Origin: a virus
IMG/VR virus record: IMGVR_UViG_3300036864_000384
Span: 1 to 39,447 of that record
Direction: 5' to 3' (one strand)
Length of the DNA stretch: 39,447 bases
Each line of letters starts with the position of its first letter. Position 1 is the stretch's first letter. The notes below the pieces were generated by a model. It was not told where the DNA came from. It worked only from the letters and a program-made list of their open reading frames with translations, and did no database searches. The translations under genes and the position numbers were made by a program. Below are positions 7,870 to 14,508 of this stretch, one piece after another.

Positions 7870-8468
7870 CCCGGCTGCCGCTCATCCTCGCGATCGACCC
7901 TGCGATCTCGTGTGGCTGGGCGGTGGGAGACGCCGGCGCCGGAGCTGGCGGGCTGCAGAGATCCGGGGCGTGGAAGCTGGCCGACCCCAAGGACCATCCC
8001 GGCCAGAGGTTCGCCCGGCTGGCGGCGCTCATTCGCGAGGTTCACCTGACAACCCCGATCTCGCTGGTCGTCTACGAGTCGGGCTTCCATCGTGGCGCGG
8101 CCGCGACGCGCTCTCACTGGGGCCTGGTTGGGGTGATTCTCGGCGTCGCCGCGCGGTACCAGCTTGAGGTCCTGGCCGTGAACCCGTCGCAGCTGAAGGC
8201 CCACGTCGGTGACGGTGCGAACGACAAGGTCGTGATGATGCGCCGGTGCAAGCTGATCTACGGGCGCGACTGCAAGACGTCGGACGAGGCCGACGCGATC
8301 TGGTTGTACGACTACGCCCGCCATCTGTGGAAGGTGCCAAGAGTTGAACGGGCTCCACAATCCGCAACGCAAGACGCAAGGGGAGGAGCATCGCATGTCC
8401 AACAGAGTCACCAGCCGCAAGCTGATCTGCCAGCTATCCCCGGAGGAAAAAAACACCTTCGCGGATGA
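7866..8468 (+). CDS. RuvC-like Holliday-junction resolvase family protein
   Basis: The 200-residue product has an RNase-H-like fold signature. The first beta strand carries the catalytic Asp in LPLILAIDPAISCGWAV. A second acidic residue lies in SLVVYESGFHRGAA, and a C-terminal acidic motif in KTSDEADAIWLYDYARH. This spacing is that of phage RuvC-type resolvases, which resolve branched DNA before packaging. The last 25 codons overlap the next gene's start (8395), and that tail (after KVPRVERAP) is low-complexity, so the functional domain probably ends near residue 158. Overlap with upstream and downstream genes indicates one operon. Confidence 0.8.
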   Translation: MTRLPLILAIDPAISCGWAVGDAGAGAGGLQRSGAWKLADPKDHPGQRFARLAALIREVHLTTPISLVVYESGFHRGAAATRSHWGLVGVILGVAARYQLEVLAVNPSQLKAHVGDGANDKVVMMRRCKLIYGRDCKTSDEADAIWLYDYARHLWKVPRVERAPQSATQDARGGASHVQQSHQPQADLPAIPGGKKHLRG

Positions 8469-8982
8469 GCAGGCGCGCCTGCTTCATGAGTACGCCGAGC
8501 TCGAGCGCCAGGCGGCGGCCATCGCCAAGGGCTACCGCGAGGACCTGGAGAAGAAGTGGGAACGCATGAAGCGCGTCGCCGACATCGTCGACGCCGGCAA
8601 GGAGGAGCGCAACATCGACTGCCGCACGGTCCCGGACCACACGGCAAAGACCGTCATCTACCGCCCGCTGGCGGAAGGGCTGATCGTGCTGAACCCCGAA
8701 GCCCTCGAGCGTCCGATGACCGACGACGAGATGCAGGGTCTTCTGAGCTTCGAGGAGCCCGAGGAAGCCGCCGCTCCAATCGCGTGTGCTGTCTGCAGCG
8801 CATCGATCGAGCTTCCCACGGACTCAGGCGCCGACAACAAAGCGGATCTCTCCTGCCTGGATTGTCACTTCGGCCCGCTGTGCGAGGGCTGCTACACGAA
8901 GGCGTGCGAGCTGCACCACGCTCCGGTTCCCGTCGGCGGCGACCAGGCGGACGCAGGGGCGGGGGAGGTGGCGCATGCGTGA
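8395..8982 (+). CDS. Hypothetical protein with central coiled coil and C-terminal cysteine-rich domain
   Basis: The 195-residue protein starts at ATG 8395 preceded by GGGGAGGAG. An in-frame upstream ATG at 8344 lacks such a signal and lies deep inside the resolvase gene. Residues 10-65 form a charged helix (LLHEYAELERQAAAIAKGYR). Residues 75-120 contain TAKTVIYRPLAEGLIVLNPE and RPMTDDEMQGLL, a pattern I have seen in small phage proteins of unknown role. The C-terminal 70 residues hold CAVCSAS, CLDCHFGPLCEGC and CELHH, enough for two zinc sites. The ParB-like gene begins at 8975 inside its end. Confidence 0.72.
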   Translation: MSNRVTSRKLICQLSPEEKNTFADEQARLLHEYAELERQAAAIAKGYREDLEKKWERMKRVADIVDAGKEERNIDCRTVPDHTAKTVIYRPLAEGLIVLNPEALERPMTDDEMQGLLSFEEPEEAAAPIACAVCSASIELPTDSGADNKADLSCLDCHFGPLCEGCYTKACELHHAPVPVGGDQADAGAGEVAHA

Positions 8983-10555
8983 GGCCCGAACGCAGGCAGC
9001 GGCGCACGAGCTGCCCACGGCACTGCCGGGAGGTCTGGCACTCATGGACGTGCTTCTCCTCGACGCGATTATCCCTTCGAAGTCAAACCCTCGGACCAAC
9101 TTCGATCCCGTCAAGCTCAAGGAGCTGGAAGATTCGATCCGGCAAAAGGGCGTGCTCCAGCCGATCCTTGTGCGCACGATGAAGGACGGCAAAAACGTCG
9201 AGCTCGTCGCCGGCGAGAGGCGCGTGAGGGCGGCGCGAGCCGCGGGGCTGAAGGAGATCCCGGCCGTCATCCGGGATCTGACCGACGCCGAGGTCCTCGA
9301 GATCCAGGTCATCGAGAACCTGCAGCGCGACGACCTGCATCCCCTCGAGGAGGCCGAGGGCTACCGCCAGCTCGCCGGCGTCAAGGGCTACGACGTCGCC
9401 CGCATCGCCGAGAGGATCGGCCGGTCCGTCAAGTACGTCTACGACCGGATGAAGCTGGTCTCTCTGGTGAAGGAGGCGAAGGATCTCTTCCTGGCCGACC
9501 GCATCACCGCGGGCCACGCAATCCTGCTGGCGCGGCTGAAGCCGAAGGACCAGGCGCGGGCGATCGACCCGGAGGGCGCCGACCACCACTACGGCGGGCT
9601 GCGGGGGCTCTGGCAGGGCGAGCGCCAGCTCTTCGGCGACGGTGACGAGGAGGACCGCAAGGATCCCTATGCGAACCTGAAAGCCGTGAGCGTCCGGGAG
9701 CTGCAGCACTGGATCGACGCGCATGTGAAGCTCGAGGCACCCGACGTCGACCAGATGCTCCTTCCCGAGACGGCCGCCACGCTGCAGGCCGCGGTCGAAG
9801 AGGACGTCAAGGTCCTGCGCATCACCCGCAACGACGTCACGCCCGAGGAGCTGAGAGACGGGCCCAAGGTCATCCTGGGCCGCTCGTGGATGCGTGCCGA
9901 CGGCAAGGAGAAGTCCAAGCACTGCGACCATGCGCGCCTCGCGATGGTGGTGATGGGGGAGGGCCGCGGCGATGCCTTCCAGGTCTGCATCGATAAGAAG
10001 AAGTGCGCCACCCACTGGCCCGAGCACGTCAAGGCGGCCAAGGCGGCGGCGCGGCAGGTGAAGAAGGAGGCGGGCAAACCCGCGGCCGCGGGCAAGGTCA
10101 AGCTGCAACCGTGGGAGATCGAACAGCAGAAACGCCGGGAGGCCGAGAAGAGGGAGGACGAGGAGCGCGCGCCGATCGTGAAGGCGATGCCGCAGATCCT
10201 CGATGCGGTGGCGGAGCGCGTGAAGAAGATGCCCGCCGGCGCCAACGGGCTGCTCGCCAAGACGGTCCTGGATCAGGTGGCGCAGGCCAACACTCGGAAC
10301 GCGGCCAAGGAAGCCTCACGCGTGCCCGCCGGCAAGAGCGCCGAGGACCTCGTCCGGCATCTGGCCTTCTTCATCTTCTGCGACGGGGTCGGCTACTTCC
10401 GCCCGGCCGAGTTCATCAAGGAGTGCCGGGCCTTCGACGTGGACGTGAAGAAGATCGTCGCCGCGGGGGAGCCGAAACCGAAAAGTGCAGACGTGGTTAA
10501 AACGTCGAAGCCGGCGAAGGCGAGGAGAGCCGCGCGTCCCTCGGCGAGCTCATGA
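8975..10555 (+). CDS. ParB/RepB/Spo0J-family DNA-binding protein
   Basis: The 526-residue product has an N-terminal ParB domain. LLLDAIIPSKSNPRTNFDP and LKELEDSIRQKGVLQPILVR are followed by the GERRVRAA motif (VAGERRVRAARAAGL), then IQVIENLQRDDLHPLEEAEG and a helix-turn-helix region (VARIAERIGRSVKYVYDRMK). The GERR motif is the CTPase signature of ParB proteins. The C-terminal 300 residues are an extension rich in Lys, Ala and Glu with a possible zinc site (HCDHARLA ... CIDKKKCATHW). In phages such proteins act in partition, in replication or as ParB-type nucleases; which applies here cannot be told. The ATG at 8975 overlaps the previous stop. Confidence 0.88.
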   Translation: MREARTQAAAHELPTALPGGLALMDVLLLDAIIPSKSNPRTNFDPVKLKELEDSIRQKGVLQPILVRTMKDGKNVELVAGERRVRAARAAGLKEIPAVIRDLTDAEVLEIQVIENLQRDDLHPLEEAEGYRQLAGVKGYDVARIAERIGRSVKYVYDRMKLVSLVKEAKDLFLADRITAGHAILLARLKPKDQARAIDPEGADHHYGGLRGLWQGERQLFGDGDEEDRKDPYANLKAVSVRELQHWIDAHVKLEAPDVDQMLLPETAATLQAAVEEDVKVLRITRNDVTPEELRDGPKVILGRSWMRADGKEKSKHCDHARLAMVVMGEGRGDAFQVCIDKKKCATHWPEHVKAAKAAARQVKKEAGKPAAAGKVKLQPWEIEQQKRREAEKREDEERAPIVKAMPQILDAVAERVKKMPAGANGLLAKTVLDQVAQANTRNAAKEASRVPAGKSAEDLVRHLAFFIFCDGVGYFRPAEFIKECRAFDVDVKKIVAAGEPKPKSADVVKTSKPAKARRAARPSASS

Positions 10556-10797
10556 GCTGTCACGTGATCGACCTTCCCGGTGGCGGCCGCATGATCACGT
10601 GCGGTCCTGGCGTTCGCCGGCGACCCTGCAGCGTCGAACGGTGTCTCTCGCGCAGCGACGTTCTGTGCGACTGGCCGGTCGGCAAGGGCCGGAGCTGCTC
10701 CGCGCCGCTGTGTCGCGATCACAGCTACCGCGTCGGAGCGAGCATCGACTACTGCGCCCAGCACTGGAAGGCCCGGGAAGCGAGGGCGGGACGGTGA
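10552..10797 (+). CDS. Conserved phage cysteine/histidine-rich zinc-binding protein (81 aa)
   Basis: The sequence begins MSCHVIDLPGGGRMITCGPG, an opening I recognise from small conserved phage proteins. It contains CSVERC, VLCDWPVGKGRSCSAPLC, RDHSY and DYCAQHW, i.e. paired Cys/His ligands for two zinc ions. The role in the family is unknown to me. It begins in the ParB-like gene's stop codon (ATGA), and the next short gene begins in its own stop (GTGA). Confidence 0.75.
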   Translation: MSCHVIDLPGGGRMITCGPGVRRRPCSVERCLSRSDVLCDWPVGKGRSCSAPLCRDHSYRVGASIDYCAQHWKAREARAGR

Positions 10798-10904
10798 GCC
10801 GCTATCCGGGAAACTACCGCTGGTACGAGTACGTCATCAACGAGCCGGTGCTCGGACTGATCCTGCTGGCCGGGCTGCTCTACCTCGCGTGGAGGATTCG
10901 ATAA
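10794..10904 (+). CDS. Single-pass membrane micro-protein (36 aa)
   Basis: This tiny ORF starts at GTG 10794 overlapping the previous stop (GTGA) and ends in TAA, which the next ATG overlaps (TAATG at 10902-10906). A polar aromatic N terminus (SRYPGNYRWYEYVI) precedes one hydrophobic helix (PVLGLILLAGLLYLAW) and a positive end (RIR), giving a likely N-out membrane anchor by the positive-inside rule. Neat overlap on both sides is the main reason to believe it is a gene. The function is unknown. Confidence 0.65.
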   Translation: MSRYPGNYRWYEYVINEPVLGLILLAGLLYLAWRIR

Positions 10905-11680
10905 TGGAAGCGACCGAGATCAAGGCGGGACACCTGGAGCCGCTGCGGCTCGCGGTGAGAAGTTTCTACGACGCCCAGAAGCTGAGGATTGAAATGGGAA
11001 ACCGGATCGCCGCTCAGGTCCGGGCGGACACGATCAGCCCGGAGTGGGAGGGGCCGCTGCTGCGGCATTCGGTCGCTCTGTCAGACATTGAGTCTGAGAT
11101 CTTCGACGATATTTCTGGGCTGCTCGAAGAGGTGGACATCGCGCCGTGGCTGCTTTCGATCCGCGGCATCGGGCCGACGTTGGCCGGGGTGCTGGTCAGT
11201 GAGATTCAAGATCCGGGACGCTTCGACACGGTCTCGAAGCTGTGGGCCTACTCCGGTCTGCACGTCATCGACGGGCGCGGCGTGAGGCGGGAGCGCGGCA
11301 AGAAGTCGAACTGGAACGCCTTTCTCAAGGCGAAGCTGATCGAGGTCCTGGGAAAGAGCTTCCTGAAGTGCGGCAACGAGAAATACGGAAAGCTCTACGC
11401 AGACATGAAGACGCGCCTGTCGAACCGTCCGTGCTGGAAGTCGGCCGAGGAGCACAACACGAAGAAGGTTCAAGCCGAGGGTGAGGAGCCCGGACCGAAC
11501 ACGAAGGGCGAGACGCCCCTTCCGAACGGTTGCACGATGGGCCACGTCGAGATCCGGGCGCGGCGATACATGGTGAAGATGTTCCTGGCCGACCTGTGGG
11601 GAGAGTGGCGCAAGATCCGCGGCCTGTCGATCAGGCCGTCATACGCCGAAGAGTACCTTGGAAAGAAGCACAGCGCGTAG
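10904..11680 (+). CDS. Protein with IS110/IS116-type transposase C-terminal domain, lacking the catalytic N-terminal domain
   Basis: The 258-residue product contains a helix-hairpin-helix segment LLSIRGIGPTLAGVLVSEIQ, then FDTVSKLWAYSGLHVIDGRG and NWNAFLKAKLIEVLGKSFLK. This is the C-terminal (Tnp_20) region of IS110-family transposases. The N-terminal 85 residues are helical and do not show the DEDD RuvC-like catalytic motif of IS110 enzymes, so it is probably not an active transposase. Related stand-alone proteins occur in other phages, where I would infer DNA binding. Directly downstream lies the 18-bp-period repeat array; whether the protein binds it is untested. The ATG at 10904 overlaps the previous TAA. 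Confidence 0.75.
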   Translation: MEATEIKAGHLEPLRLAVRSFYDAQKLRIEMGNRIAAQVRADTISPEWEGPLLRHSVALSDIESEIFDDISGLLEEVDIAPWLLSIRGIGPTLAGVLVSEIQDPGRFDTVSKLWAYSGLHVIDGRGVRRERGKKSNWNAFLKAKLIEVLGKSFLKCGNEKYGKLYADMKTRLSNRPCWKSAEEHNTKKVQAEGEEPGPNTKGETPLPNGCTMGHVEIRARRYMVKMFLADLWGEWRKIRGLSIRPSYAEEYLGKKHSA

Positions 11681-11682
11681 CC

Positions 11683-11979
11683 GTAGGGACGTTGAGACCC
11701 GACTGGCCGATGCGAGCCGTGTGCACTGTGAGATCCGTTGAAGGCTTGCGAGCCCTGGCCGTTCTGAGATCCGTTTCAGCCGTGCGCGCCGCTGGAACTT
11801 TGAAGCCCGAACCTGGCATGCGCGCCGAGTTCATCATGAGACCCGGCCCACGACTGCGAGCCGCACAGACGATGATGCCCGAATCAGCCTTGCGAGCCGT
11901 CGGTGATGTGAGGCCCATTGGAGTGCTGCGCGCCGACCATAACATGAGACCCGAGATGTCGTTGCCCTTGCCTAACTGA
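11683..11979 (+). CDS. Possible hexapeptide-repeat protein spanning the 18-bp array
   Basis: One frame through the array is open and encodes about 15 six-residue repeats of the form [L/M/V]-R-[P/A/S]-x-x-x (for example MRAVCT, LRALAV, MRAEFI). The anchor triplet alternates RP/RS and RA. Between repeats the Arg codons change synonymously (CGA/CGC, AGA/AGG) while the three x residues differ each time, which fits protein-level constraint on the anchor. The minus strand is open too, so coding direction is not proven. A GTA at 11683 in this frame would allow the phage's GTA initiation, but I see no Shine-Dalgarno before it; TTG 11692 is an alternative. The product would be strongly basic. Treat as tentative. 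Confidence 0.35.
   Translation, partial: VGTLRPDWPMRAVCTVRSVEGLRALAVLRSVSAVRAAGTLKPEPGMRAEFIMRPGPRLRAAQTMMPESALRAVGDVRPIGVLRADHNMRPEMSLPLPN
11693..11952 (+). repeat. Array of 15 eight-base cores at exact 18-bp spacing with 10-base variable spacers
   Basis: Cores start at 11693, 11711, 11729 and every 18 bases up to 11945. They alternate between type A (TGAGACCC; variants TGAGATCC, TGAAGCCC, TGATGCCC, TGAGGCCC) and type B (TGCGAGCC or TGCGCGCC), giving a 36-bp super-period. The 10-base spacers are all different. The period is far shorter than a CRISPR repeat-spacer unit. It can be read as a hexapeptide-repeat gene or as an array of DNA/RNA sites. It follows a protein with an IS110-type DNA-binding domain and precedes the tRNA locus. 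Confidence 0.92.
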
Positions 11980-12042
11980 CTGACGAGCCGTAAGATCGGC
12001 AGCGCGCCCGGCGTCTGCGGCTATCCCCCGGGGCGCCCAAGA

Positions 12043-12246
12043 ATGCCCCGTAACCTGTGGCGCTGCCCCAAGTGCAGGCTCCTCCAGCCCACGCGCACCC
12101 AGCATCCCCGCCTCGGGACCTCCGGATCGGTGAAGTACCGCGCCCGGCTCGGGCTGAGGTGCCGGCACCGGTGGTGGACCCGCGAGATAGACGACCCCGG
12201 CCGGCCCGTGGCCCCCTCCCGTCCCCCGCGTCGACCCCCACGCTGA
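12043..12246 (+). CDS. Possible small basic zinc-knuckle protein (67 aa)
   Basis: The ORF encodes MPRNLWRCPKCRLLQPT followed by a basic stretch and LRCRHRWWTRE, then a proline/arginine-rich tail. One CxxC pair plus a later C-R-H triplet could bind zinc. The start at ATG 12043 lacks a clear ribosome-binding site. Composition at the end (PSRPPRRPPR) is low-complexity, so the C terminus may not be functional. It fits the run of short cysteine-containing genes in this phage, but the evidence is modest. Confidence 0.42.
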   Translation: MPRNLWRCPKCRLLQPTRTQHPRLGTSGSVKYRARLGLRCRHRWWTREIDDPGRPVAPSRPPRRPPR

Positions 12247-12375
12247 CCCCGAACTGAAGAAATCCCGCCATCGACGGCCGCACCCTCGGGATCCTGTGGA
12301 TTGCCGCGCGGGCGCGCCCCATCGTGCCCATGACTTCGTGCGCGGGGGAATGAGGCGGGGGTCAGGCGGATGAGG

Positions 12376-12450
12376 CGCGGGATGGAGCAGGGGTAGCTCG
12401 TCGGGGTTACAGCCCGAAGGTCCCAGGTTCGAGTCCTGGTCCCGCTACCA
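12376..12450 (+). tRNA. Initiator-type tRNA with anticodon UAC (reads GUA start codons)
   Basis: 75 nt, encoded CCA (12448-12450). Acceptor strands CGCGGGA (12376-12382) and TCCCGCT (12440-12446) pair at six positions but leave C1 x U72 unpaired, the hallmark of bacterial initiators (C1 x A72 in E. coli). The D stem GAGC/GCTC gives A11:U24. The anticodon stem TCGGG (12401-12405) with CCCGA (12413-12417) gives the three G:C pairs used in P-site selection by IF3. The loop G-T-TAC-A-G (12406-12412) has U33, anticodon UAC at 12408-12410, and A37. The variable loop is AGGTC; the T arm is CCAGG/TTCGAGT/CCTGG. Stem and joint sequences are close to E. coli tRNAfMet as I remember it, so this is an initiator with a changed anticodon and not a valine elongator. 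Expected to be formylated; probably charged by ValRS (A35, C36) instead of MetRS. It precedes the late module, where 14 ORFs begin with GTA. Confidence 0.94.
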
Positions 12451-12481
12451 TCCCACGCCCGGTGGAAACGCGACAGCCGGC

Positions 12482-12661
12482 ATGATACGAGTCATCAGGG
12501 CACCACGCAATCTCTCCAAGACCCGGGCGAAGGCTCGCAGGCGACTGCGCGAGGCAGAAGCTGACATCGCCGCCGGCCGTGTTCACGGTCCCTTCCGAAC
12601 GGCCAAGCAGACATCCCGGGCACTTAAATCCAAACCCACAGATCGCAAGGCGGGCCGATGA
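12482..12661 (+). CDS. Small antitoxin-like protein (59 aa)
   Basis: The ORF encodes a basic N terminus (MIRVIRAPRNLSKTRAKARR) and the segment LREAEADIAAGRVHGPFRTA. The pattern 'A-E-x-D-x-A-A-G-R-x-x-G-P-F-x-T-A' resembles short antitoxins of chromosomal and phage type II toxin-antitoxin pairs. No toxin gene accompanies it. No clear ribosome-binding site precedes ATG 12482. It lies 31 bases after the tRNA and could share its transcript. The resemblance comes from motif memory only. Confidence 0.5.
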   Translation: MIRVIRAPRNLSKTRAKARRRLREAEADIAAGRVHGPFRTAKQTSRALKSKPTDRKAGR

Positions 12662-12800
12662 CCGGCCCGATGGTAGCGGGGGCGCACGTGTGTAGAAGCA
12701 GCATCCGATGTTGACGCCAACCCCGGGGAACCGGGCCATGTGAACCGTGTAACCGCGGCCGCGGACTTGATTTCTTCGCATGATTCAACGAGGACCGGTG
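12662..12800. promoter_or_regulatory. Intergenic region before terminase with a 12-bp perfect palindrome
   Basis: No gene is evident in these 139 bases. They contain a perfect 12-base palindrome CCGCGGCCGCGG (12753-12764). GAACCG-type repeats flank it (GGAACCGGGCCATG, GTGAACCGTGTAACCG). An AT-richer stretch ttgatttcttcgcatgatt (12768-12786) just upstream of the small terminase is a plausible late promoter or operator, though no clear -35/-10 pair can be assigned. The position between the tRNA and the packaging/structural genes makes this the likeliest place for late transcription to begin. Confidence 0.35.
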
Positions 12801-13199
12801 ATGGCTCATGGCGGGCATAGGACGGGGGCGGGGCGCCCGCCGGCACCAGGGGGGTTCCGGGCCTTCTGCCGGTCGATCGCCCTCGACGAAACGGCACAGC
12901 GCAAGGCCCTCGCGCGCGCGCGCAAGGACCCGAAGTTCTGGCTCGAATGCGCGGCGCACGGTTTCGGCCGACCGAGCCAAGCGATCGACATCAACCACCG
13001 CGGCCAGCTCGGCGCAGAAGGCCAGGAGGTCGTCTTCGTCGCGACGTTCACAGACGGCGTCCAGCTCATCGGCCCGGGTAGTACCGCCGGCAGTATCGCC
13101 CCTGCTCTCCCCGGTGAGTCTGCCCCCGCTGGTGGCGCGCCTGGTGCTGCCGGAGCTGTACCCGAAACAGCGACGCCTCCTGGAGGATCCGGCTCGTGA
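12801..13199 (+). CDS. Terminase small-subunit-like protein
   Basis: The 132-residue product begins MAHGGHRTGAGRPPAPGG, the basic GxRxGAGRPP opening common in small terminase subunits, then a helical section (IALDETAQRKALARARKDPK) and an Ala/Pro/Gly-rich tail. ATG 12801 is preceded by GAGG at 12790. An in-frame ATG at 12780 is possible. The last 86 bases overlap the large-subunit frame, and the tail is low-complexity there, so the true product may be functional only through about residue 95. Small subunits recognise the packaging site and load the large subunit. Assignment rests on the N terminus and position. Confidence 0.65.
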   Translation: MAHGGHRTGAGRPPAPGGFRAFCRSIALDETAQRKALARARKDPKFWLECAAHGFGRPSQAIDINHRGQLGAEGQEVVFVATFTDGVQLIGPGSTAGSIAPALPGESAPAGGAPGAAGAVPETATPPGGSGS

Positions 13200-14508
13200 C
13201 GTCTGCACCGTGTCGGCAACCCAGATCGGAAAGACCTTCGCCGAGGCCGCCTGGCTGCTCGGCCGAGCATGGACTGACCCGGTTCGCCGATATCCCTGGT
13301 GGTGGACCGCGCCCACGAAGGAGCAGGTGATGTTCGGGTTTAACTACCTCCTCGCGTTTGCCGCAACCGCCGGCATCCTGGCAGGCTCTCCGATCACCAC
13401 ACCTCACCCGGTGGTCAAGCTCATCAACGGGACATCGATTGAGTTTCGCTCCCGGCACGAGCCTCAGAACCTCATGGGCGGCACCATCGCCGGCGGCGTG
13501 CACGACGAAGCCGGCCTGATGACCTGGCAGCAGCACGGCGCCGTCACCACCCGCCGCATCGCCACAGGGGGGCCCTTCCACTGGATCGGAAACCCCGGAG
13601 TCATCGCAGGCCCGTTCAGGAAGCTGTGCGCCCTGGGTGAAGAGGCCCGGGCCGCGGGCGGGGCGCGCGCGCTTCTGTATGGCACCCACCGATGGACCTG
13701 GCAGGACCACTACCGCGAGCTGGCCGTGCTCAACCCGGCACTCGCCGCCCTCTACCTCGCCGGCGTGGAGTCGGACCGCGAGACGATGTGGGAGGTGGAG
13801 TTCCGGCGCCTCCACGACGCCGAGTGGACCGAAGACGAAGCCGCGGTCTTTCGGGACATCGACGATCTCACCGAGGGCCTGCCCCTCGAGGCGGCCGCCG
13901 CGGGGGAGAAGTACTCAATCGGCGTGGACGTGGGCCAGATGGCCGATTACCTCGTCGCGATCGGGATCGGGAAGATCTCCGGCCGTGCCGACTTCATGCT
14001 GCGCTTCCGGGGCGTGCCCTACCCCCAGGCAGCCGATCGCCTCGTGGAGCTGCTCGCGCGATTCCCGGGCACGTTGTGGGTGGAGACAAACGGCGCCGGC
14101 ATCGGGCTCTTCCAGGATCTCGATCGTCGGCCCAAGGTGAAGGTCCAGGCGTTCGACACCACCAAGAAGACGAAGGAGGAGGCGGTCCAGGCTCTCGCCG
14201 GCGCGCTCAACAAGGAGACCCGCCGCCTGAGACTCGCGAAGATGGAGCCCCTCCAGCACGAGCTGAAGATGTACCGCTACTTCAAGACCCAGACCGGAGC
14301 GTCCACCACCTACCGCTACTCCGCACCCGAGGGCGAGCACGATGACTGCGTGATGGCGCTCGCTCTGGCCTGGCACGGGGCGACCGCGAAGCTGCCCAGC
14401 CAGGGTGTGTTCGACTACTACAAGGCGAAGGCCGACGAGATCAGGAAGGCGAAGGAAGGCAAGACCGCGCCGGCCGGGACGTCGGCGCTGTGGAGGGTTG
14501 CGGCGTGA
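13114..14508 (+). CDS. terL: Terminase large subunit
   Basis: The 464-residue packaging motor has an ATPase Walker A-type motif CTVSATQIGKTFAEA near residues 30-42, an adenine-binding-type YPKQRRLLEDP before it, Walker B with catalytic acid GGVHDEAGLMTW, and a C-terminal RNase-H-like nuclease starting YSIGVDVGQMADYLVAIG. Later motifs are LWVETNGAGIGLF and GEHDDCVMALALAW, supplying the metal-binding acids. The length is normal for a TerL. I chose GTG 13114 because the frame upstream is the shadow of the small subunit; GTG 13132 is also possible, and no good ribosome-binding site decides. It packages DNA into the prohead through the portal encoded downstream. Confidence 0.9.
   Translation: MSLPPLVARLVLPELYPKQRRLLEDPARDVCTVSATQIGKTFAEAAWLLGRAWTDPVRRYPWWWTAPTKEQVMFGFNYLLAFAATAGILAGSPITTPHPVVKLINGTSIEFRSRHEPQNLMGGTIAGGVHDEAGLMTWQQHGAVTTRRIATGGPFHWIGNPGVIAGPFRKLCALGEEARAAGGARALLYGTHRWTWQDHYRELAVLNPALAALYLAGVESDRETMWEVEFRRLHDAEWTEDEAAVFRDIDDLTEGLPLEAAAAGEKYSIGVDVGQMADYLVAIGIGKISGRADFMLRFRGVPYPQAADRLVELLARFPGTLWVETNGAGIGLFQDLDRRPKVKVQAFDTTKKTKEEAVQALAGALNKETRRLRLAKMEPLQHELKMYRYFKTQTGASTTYRYSAPEGEHDDCVMALALAWHGATAKLPSQGVFDYYKAKADEIRKAKEGKTAPAGTSALWRVAA

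Noticed and set aside
11693-11952. CRISPR array
   Set aside because: Eight-base cores with ten-base spacers at an 18-bp period are far too short, cores alternate between two sequences, and there are no cas genes. The Cas4-like gene is a phage nuclease.
12376-12450. Ordinary elongator tRNA-Val(UAC)
   Set aside because: An elongator would have a paired 1-72 position and would not be expected to have three G:C pairs closing the anticodon stem with A11:U24. The whole body is initiator-type.
12376-12450. Initiator tRNA with normal CAU anticodon and a loop misread by one base
   Set aside because: The seven-base loop is fixed by the TCGGG/CCCGA stem. U33 is in place and no CAU occurs in the loop in any register.
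12689-12694. GTGTAG near 12690 as another GTA start
   Set aside because: It has no Shine-Dalgarno at suitable spacing and does not open a frame with coding character. It lies in the intergenic region before terminase.
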